In this document: positions 60,320-64,000 of the stretch, piece by piece
Numbering within the stretch: the first letter of the stretch is position 1
Layout: every line of letters starts with the position of its first letter
Assembly (NCBI RefSeq): GCF_010078235.1
Contig: NZ_JAABOS010000009.1
Coordinates: forward strand, 159,595-223,594
Length of the DNA: 64,000 bases
Reading direction: 5' to 3'
DNA from: Cognatundibacterium crateris
Lineage (GTDB): Bacteria > Pseudomonadota > Gammaproteobacteria > Burkholderiales > Burkholderiaceae_D
Translations under genes and position numbers: made by a program
The notes under the pieces: model-generated
The model's input: only the letters and a program-made list of their open reading frames with translations
Told to the model about the DNA's origin: nothing
Databases searched by the model: none

Positions 60320-61026
60320 CTGAAGATGTACAAATTCTGATTGCGCGACTGCTCGCGCATCAAACTTTGCGCCGTGAAGACAAACTGGTTAAACGCGCTT
60401 TGTCCGATGAACTGTTCCGCGTAGAACTGGATACACGGCTCAAAGCCTGTGGCATGAAATTTGTCGATAATGTGTATGCTGACCATGTAACGCTGGCGCT
60501 CACTCGGGATAGTGAATCCAAAGTATTCGGCACCAAAGACACCTGGCAAAACAATAATTTTGGTCTGGCCCGCGATGGCGTCGCCTTACTTGTCGTGTTG
60601 TGGTCGCTGATCATCTTACCGAAACGTGAGCGGCAAGAAGCGCATCAGCTTGCAGAAGAAGATCAGAACGATATGTTCGGCAAAGAGAAACCTTTGCCAC
60701 GTGCAGAAGATACTTCTATCGGTATTTCTTATCGTGCTTTGCTGGCCGATTTCGGCGACAAACTGGGCAAGAAAACCCGCATGGATATGAATCTCGGTCA
60801 ACTGGTCAGGCTGGGCTTTGTCGAGAAAAAAGCGGATCTGATTGTGGAAGGTCCCTTGCTCGATCTGCTAATGGATACCGACACCCTGAAAGACCGCATC
60901 ATCAATGGTGCACTCTCGGATATTTTCCATATCCCGGTAGCGCGCACCCCGGCAACGATAGTAGCTAATGCCGGTCAGGTTGCCAACACCGATATGTCTG
61001 GCCCAACCGATACAGAAGAAAATTAA
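60316..61026 (+). CDS. DUF4194 (MksE/JetB-like) SMC accessory subunit
   Basis: This 236-residue protein is typical of DUF4194, the MksE/JetB family of winged-helix KITE subunits. It begins DVQILIARLLAHQTLRREDKLVKRALSDELFRVELDTRLKACGMKFVDN in outline. The segment GVALLVVLWSLIILPKRERQE and the later DMNLGQLVRLGFVEKKADLIVEGPLLDLLMD also fit. KITE dimers bind the kleisin and DNA and help close the SMC ring. It is coupled by ATGA overlap to the kleisin gene and lies 5 bp before the SMC gene. The C-terminal 30 residues are low-complexity. Confidence 0.85.
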   Translation: MTEDVQILIARLLAHQTLRREDKLVKRALSDELFRVELDTRLKACGMKFVDNVYADHVTLALTRDSESKVFGTKDTWQNNNFGLARDGVALLVVLWSLIILPKRERQEAHQLAEEDQNDMFGKEKPLPRAEDTSIGISYRALLADFGDKLGKKTRMDMNLGQLVRLGFVEKKADLIVEGPLLDLLMDTDTLKDRIINGALSDIFHIPVARTPATIVANAGQVANTDMSGPTDTEEN

Positions 61027-61031
61027 GCACC

Positions 61032-63845
61032 ATGTTTCATATCAAATCACTTGAGCTGGTTCATTGGGATTACTGGCAACGTATTAAGAATATCCCGCTG
61101 GATGCAAAAATCATCACTATTGCAGGCCAAAACGGATCAGGGAAAACAACGCTGCTGGATGCCTTACGCACCTTGTTTGGACTGGAATGTTCGATGGGCC
61201 GCTCGTATAAACATTATGCACGCCATTCTGGCCAGCAAACCGCATGGTTGCGCGCTGTAGTGGATAACAGTGCGGTTGGTCCACAGATTTCTAACCGTCC
61301 CTTCCGTCTGTCCGGTCTGTATGAAGATGAAGTCACGCTGTTCTGCAAGATAGAAAAAAATGGCGGTGACTGGAAGCGCCAGTATCTGATGCGCGGCGGT
61401 AAAGTCGACATCGAAGACATCATTGATGCCAATGACTGGCTGGGTGTGGAAAGTTATCGCAAACGTCTGTCGCATGCCGGCTTATCTAATGCGATGGGCA
61501 AAGTACTCGCGCTGGAGCAAGGTGAAACCGATAAATTGTGTGAGTATTCTCCGCGCCAGTTACTCGACCTGGTGTTTCAGGTATTCGGTGATAAAGAAGT
61601 CCTGGATGCCTATGATGATGCGAAACATCATCAGCAGGATACTGAACTGGAATTGCAACGATTTGAAACTGAGCTGGAAGCGGCTAAAACCAATTTGGAA
61701 GGCTTACGCCTCAAAGTCGCGAACTATCATCAATACGAGAGTCTGAACAAAGAAAAACGCGACTTGCAGGAAGCGATTTTACCTACCTTGCAATATCACG
61801 AAGATCTGGCGAAAGCAGCGACCACCAGTGATTCACTGCGTGCCTCACGCCGCTTTCTGAAAACGCAGGATGAGGCGCTGTCAGGTCGTCGCCAACAATT
61901 AGCGCAACAGGCACAATTACTGAGCGAAGCCAAACAGGCCGAAACTACGCTGGAAGCTGAGGAAGGGGCGCTGCGTGAAAAACTGCAGCAGATTAATGCA
62001 AAACTCAAGCCCCAGGAAAGTCTGCTCGAACAGAAAACCCGTCTGCAAAAGCTGGCGGCTGAAGCGGATGCCGATGTCGCGCACATAGCCAACGATCTGG
62101 AAAACAAAGAAGCCAGTCTGTCCCGCCTCAAGCAGGAACGTGACACCTTAAATCAGCGCATCGCGAGTGACATGGATACGATCGCTGCGCTGCAGGGTAA
62201 GTCTTCCATGCCAGAGCCTGAAAATGTCCGGCAAATGCGGCGTGCACTGTCGGAAGCTGATATCGCACACTGCATGCTGACCGATATCGTAGAGGTCACA
62301 GAACCCAAATGGCAGGCCGCCATCGAAGGTGTGCTGCGCGCCTATACCTCAGTCATTTTGTTGGATAAGGCCAGTGATGCCAGCGCTGCTTATCGTATCG
62401 GTGAAAAACAAAAATATAATCACTTTATCGTACCGGAACGCATCAGTGCGCCTGTCGTCAAAGATAAGAGCCTGCTCTCTGTAGTCAACTTCACCGCTCA
62501 GGCACCCGCCTGGCTGATCGAGCAATTACAGCGCATCGTCACAGTCGATTCTATTGACAGCGGCATGAAGCTGGCACGCCAGCAAGAATGGATCACACCG
62601 GATGCCTATCATTTTGAACGACGTGGTGGCCGCTCTTTATTTGTCGAAGTCTCACGCTACCGCTTTGGTAATGCAGGCCGCAGCCAGCGACTCGAAGCGC
62701 TGTTAAGAGCCCTGCCACGCCTGCAATCGCAGGAAGATGTGCTGACGATGCAAATCAGTCAGCTGGCTGGAGAAATCAGCGCCTATAAAGCGCGTCTGGC
62801 AGGCGTGGATGCGGCAAAAGAGCTCAGTGCACGACATGCTGAATTCGAAGAAGCAAGCCGCAATACTCAGCCTTTGAAACAACAAAGGATAGAGGTTGGT
62901 AGCCGTCTGGGTGAAATCGCTCCACTGTTGAAAGCCGCGACAGAGCAACGCTCGGTGGCACAATTGAAGTGGGAGCAGGCAAAAGCAGCCATCGCGGATG
63001 CCGAAGCGCAAAGCCGCACGCTGGAAAAACGCCACACTGAAGAACGTCAGCATCACTTCGATACTTTACGCCAGATGCGGCAGACCTGGAACAATCTGCC
63101 TGCTGCCTGGAAGCGTAGCAGCCATCGCCACGAGCTGGTTGCTGAACATGAGAATGTCCACCAGGTTGAACTGCGTATCCGTAGTCTGAGCAATAATCTG
63201 GCGCGCGATGACTGGGAAACAGATGCGACTGTGGTCGATCAGTTCACCCGTCTGCAAACCTTGTTACAGGGACGTCAGGCAGAAACGGATGAGCGCCGCT
63301 ATCAGAATAACCGCGCGATAGAAGCCACGATCAATGCGCGTGCGGCCTATATGGACAGACTGCGTTACACCATCAAAGCGTATAGCAAAAATATACGCCA
63401 GCTGGGTGAGTTGGCCGGTATTGAAGTACACACCGATCCTGTGAAACTGGAAAACGATGATATCCAGCTCGCTCAAGCCGGTTTGCATGTACGCTTTAAA
63501 TTCGATGGCAAAGGCCCAATAGGCATGAATGACGGCGAAGCCTCCGGTGGTCAGCAGGTGATGAAGTCGCTGATATTACTGATAGGTCTGTTGAAGTCAG
63601 AAGATGGCTCGGGTGGCTTTGTGTTTATCGACGAACCTTTTGCGCATCTGGATATCCGTAATATTCAGCTGGTTGGTGAATTCCTTAAAAACACCGATGC
63701 ACAGTATTTGATGACCACCCCGTTGACACACAATACGGATGTGTATGACCCTTCGGAACTGACACTGATCACCAGTAAAAAGAAAAAAGAATCGGAGTGG
63801 GCGCAGCCTATCTTTGTATTACAGCGCAAACAGCGGGCTCATTGA
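61032..63845 (+). CDS. MksB/JetC-like SMC ATPase
   Basis: This is a 937-residue SMC-type ATPase. The N-terminal head has Walker A AGQNGSGKTT at 31-40. Coiled coil covers about 190-390. A hinge-like region follows at about 410-560 (MLTDIVEVTEPKWQAAIEGVLRAYTSVILLD and LFVEVSRYRFG). A second coiled coil runs at about 570-770. The C-terminal head has the signature EASGGQQVMKSLILLIGLL near 837 and Walker B GGFVFIDEPFAHLD near 862. All ATPase elements are intact. With the two preceding genes it forms an alternative condensin (MksFEB) or the loop-extruding part of a Wadjet (JetABC) system. A terminator follows directly, and no JetD nuclease gene is seen. Confidence 0.88.
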   Translation: MFHIKSLELVHWDYWQRIKNIPLDAKIITIAGQNGSGKTTLLDALRTLFGLECSMGRSYKHYARHSGQQTAWLRAVVDNSAVGPQISNRPFRLSGLYEDEVTLFCKIEKNGGDWKRQYLMRGGKVDIEDIIDANDWLGVESYRKRLSHAGLSNAMGKVLALEQGETDKLCEYSPRQLLDLVFQVFGDKEVLDAYDDAKHHQQDTELELQRFETELEAAKTNLEGLRLKVANYHQYESLNKEKRDLQEAILPTLQYHEDLAKAATTSDSLRASRRFLKTQDEALSGRRQQLAQQAQLLSEAKQAETTLEAEEGALREKLQQINAKLKPQESLLEQKTRLQKLAAEADADVAHIANDLENKEASLSRLKQERDTLNQRIASDMDTIAALQGKSSMPEPENVRQMRRALSEADIAHCMLTDIVEVTEPKWQAAIEGVLRAYTSVILLDKASDASAAYRIGEKQKYNHFIVPERISAPVVKDKSLLSVVNFTAQAPAWLIEQLQRIVTVDSIDSGMKLARQQEWITPDAYHFERRGGRSLFVEVSRYRFGNAGRSQRLEALLRALPRLQSQEDVLTMQISQLAGEISAYKARLAGVDAAKELSARHAEFEEASRNTQPLKQQRIEVGSRLGEIAPLLKAATEQRSVAQLKWEQAKAAIADAEAQSRTLEKRHTEERQHHFDTLRQMRQTWNNLPAAWKRSSHRHELVAEHENVHQVELRIRSLSNNLARDDWETDATVVDQFTRLQTLLQGRQAETDERRYQNNRAIEATINARAAYMDRLRYTIKAYSKNIRQLGELAGIEVHTDPVKLENDDIQLAQAGLHVRFKFDGKGPIGMNDGEASGGQQVMKSLILLIGLLKSEDGSGGFVFIDEPFAHLDIRNIQLVGEFLKNTDAQYLMTTPLTHNTDVYDPSELTLITSKKKKESEWAQPIFVLQRKQRAH

Positions 63846-63932
63846 GTTTGCTGTGTGATCGCTTTTAATCAGCCTTACAAGTCCTGTGCAAACCTAATCA
63901 AAATACACAAATTAAGATCCTTCAGTAATAAT

Positions 63933-63968
63933 AAAGGGAGAACGCGCGAGCGTTCTCCCTTTGTTTTT
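63933..63968 (+). terminator. Strong terminator closing the SMC operon
   Basis: AAAGGGAGAACGC (63933-63945) and GCGTTCTCCCTTT (63950-63962) form a perfect 13-bp stem with a GCGA tetraloop, followed by GTTTTT. The flanking A and T runs allow action on both strands. Confidence 0.93.
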
Positions 63969-64000
63969 GATCTTTGATCTTTGGTTTTTAGCTCAGCTGC

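Noticed and set aside
63966..63979. Tandem TTTGATC at the right edge
   Set aside because: Only two copies, directly after a terminator; too little to call an element.
63846..64000. Search for a JetD start after the SMC gene
   Set aside because: Only a terminator and AT-rich sequence are present; no start with a ribosome site is visible before the window ends.

Overview
The window reads as the chromosome of a betaproteobacterium, most likely Burkholderiales and close to Oxalobacteraceae (Undibacterium-like). This rests on gene content and moderate GC with high coding density. Examples are creA, the prkA-yeaH-spoVR trio, nemRA, guaC, tcdA and a DUF4194-containing condensin operon. It is an inference, since there is no rRNA or other direct marker. 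No tRNA, rRNA, CRISPR array, transposase or prophage was found; one orphan phage-type lysozyme is present.

Layout. 1-863: an MglA-like small GTPase cut by the left edge, with an unknown partner gene. 864-1827: AT-rich, no gene I can support. 1828-6588: a peptide export island made of an HlyD-type adaptor, a double-glycine-leader precursor, a CPBP-like membrane protein and a C39 peptidase ABC transporter. 6661-9863: HDOD protein, CreA and an amino acid permease. 10357-17181: a DUF2946 protein, two paralogous TonB-dependent receptors and a PepSY membrane protein, probably one metal or siderophore uptake system. 17259-21664: M28 peptidase, ChaA antiporter, GNAT enzyme, MarC. 21641-24494: a divergent MerR/P1B-2 ATPase pair for Zn/Cd/Pb with a readable operator. 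24903-29792: spoVR, yeaH and prkA. 30074-32386: a GGDEF-EAL protein with a ruined GGDEF site. 32588-34461: nemR-nemA, each with a TetR-type palindrome.

34554-42361 is the best self-contained circuit. On the minus strand a near-consensus sigma-54 promoter with an upstream array of GCGGACA repeats precedes a small unknown protein, a periplasmic adaptor, an ABC ATPase, two FtsX-type permeases, an NtrC-type activator and its sensor kinase. 42489-45735 is a second divergent MerR/P-type ATPase pair (copper-type), whose leader carries a repeat element. 45867-58846 is mostly housekeeping: phosphoesterase, guaC, a TonB-domain lipoprotein, cheW, tcdA, hemerythrin, pdxH, msrA, a thioredoxin-fold protein and a LysR regulator. 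It also holds an unusual four-gene run of glycolipid-type glycosyltransferase, membrane protein, cysteine phosphatase and SRPBCC protein. 58976-63845 is a three-gene SMC/kleisin (MksFEB or JetABC-like) operon closed by a strong terminator, with no JetD nuclease.

Three copies of a non-coding 100-200 bp element with AGGACTTACGCAAAATTG-type inverted ends are dispersed through the window (10094, 42971, 48358). The most novel-looking items are the exported peptide locus with its hairpins, the sigma-54-controlled efflux circuit with its small first gene, the nuclease-less Wadjet-like operon, and the glycosyltransferase-phosphatase-SRPBCC operon.
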